Positions 64,000 to 64,000 of a stretch of DNA of 64,000 nt are shown here, piece by piece. The stretch is taken from positions 2,793,001 to 2,857,000 of the forward strand of contig NZ_AP017655.1 in NCBI RefSeq assembly GCF_002355855.1, given 5' to 3'. The translations under genes and the position numbers were made by a program. This stretch comes from Sphingobium cloacae. Its GTDB lineage: Bacteria; Pseudomonadota; Alphaproteobacteria; Sphingomonadales; Sphingomonadaceae. Positions within the stretch are counted from its first letter, which is position 1, and the number at the start of each line of letters is the position of its first letter. The notes under the pieces are model-generated. The model saw only the letters and a list, made by a program, of their open reading frames with translations. It ran no database searches and was not told the DNA's origin.

Positions 64000-64000
64000 G

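Noticed and set aside
1..64000. CRISPR array, rRNA or tRNA genes
   Set aside because: No regularly spaced repeats, no conserved rRNA segments and no cloverleaf with the TTCGANNC pattern in a suitable setting were noticed; a dedicated tRNA scan would be decisive.

Overview
The window looks like part of a mobile element in a high-GC alphaproteobacterium, most likely a sphingomonad. Evidence: GC-rich third positions, tight ATGA-type gene overlaps, and a conjugation backbone in the order repA-parA-traF-lytic transglycosylase-relaxase-traG-RHH-trbBCDEJKLFGI-DUF2274-LysR, which is the Tn4371-type integrative and conjugative element (ICE) core. No tyrosine integrase or att site is visible, so the element ends lie outside. 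No rRNA, tRNA or CRISPR array was seen.

Region 1 (1-10.3 kb) holds the regulation, maintenance and mating-entry part: the 3' end of a toprim-like gene, a DUF2493 protein, small membrane proteins, two DUF736 proteins, an XRE repressor with a 20-bp perfect palindrome over its start codon, a frameshifted DUF6499/DUF2285 regulator, an excisionase-like HTH protein, RepA with an iteron/DnaA-box/AT-rich origin candidate inside its own gene, ParA with a small partner, DUF2840, the TraF peptidase and a lytic transglycosylase. Region 2 (10.4-25.4 kb) holds a repeat-rich oriT candidate, the relaxase, the coupling protein TraG, the complete trb type IV secretion operon and a convergent LysR gene.

Region 3 (25.5-40.4 kb, minus strand) is a six-gene operon headed by a WYL-domain regulator: SF2 helicase with a DUF3883 nuclease-like tail, an ASCH protein with a possible B3-like DNA-binding tail, DUF4917 (SIR2-like), a DUF1156 DNA methyltransferase and a DUF499 ATPase with a Swt1/HEPN-like N-terminus. 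Most of these genes overlap by 4 bp. The helicase is cut by a complete 2,347-bp IS21-family element with a TATCC target duplication; removing it restores a 1,167-codon reading frame. This is a candidate modification-based phage-defence system, probably inactivated or altered by the insertion.

Region 4 (40.6-55.7 kb, plus strand) diverges from the WYL gene: AddB-like nuclease, AddA-like helicase-nuclease, another SF1 helicase-like ATPase, DUF6361, a phospholipase-D-type nuclease and a large SF2 helicase. I think this is the best candidate for an under-described defence system in the window. The shared 223-bp intergenic region suggests that the WYL protein may control both operons.

Region 5 (55.7-64 kb) contains a fused AbiEi-like/HipA kinase gene with two matched 29-bp operators upstream, ParB/RepB-like partition genes, a serine recombinase whose 3' end is joined to a 5'-truncated partition gene (a deletion scar), an XRE-like protein, a HelD/UvrD-type helicase with an inserted nuclease-like segment and two C-terminal zinc ribbons, and at the right edge a DUF6527-like gene coupled to a gene that continues outside the window.
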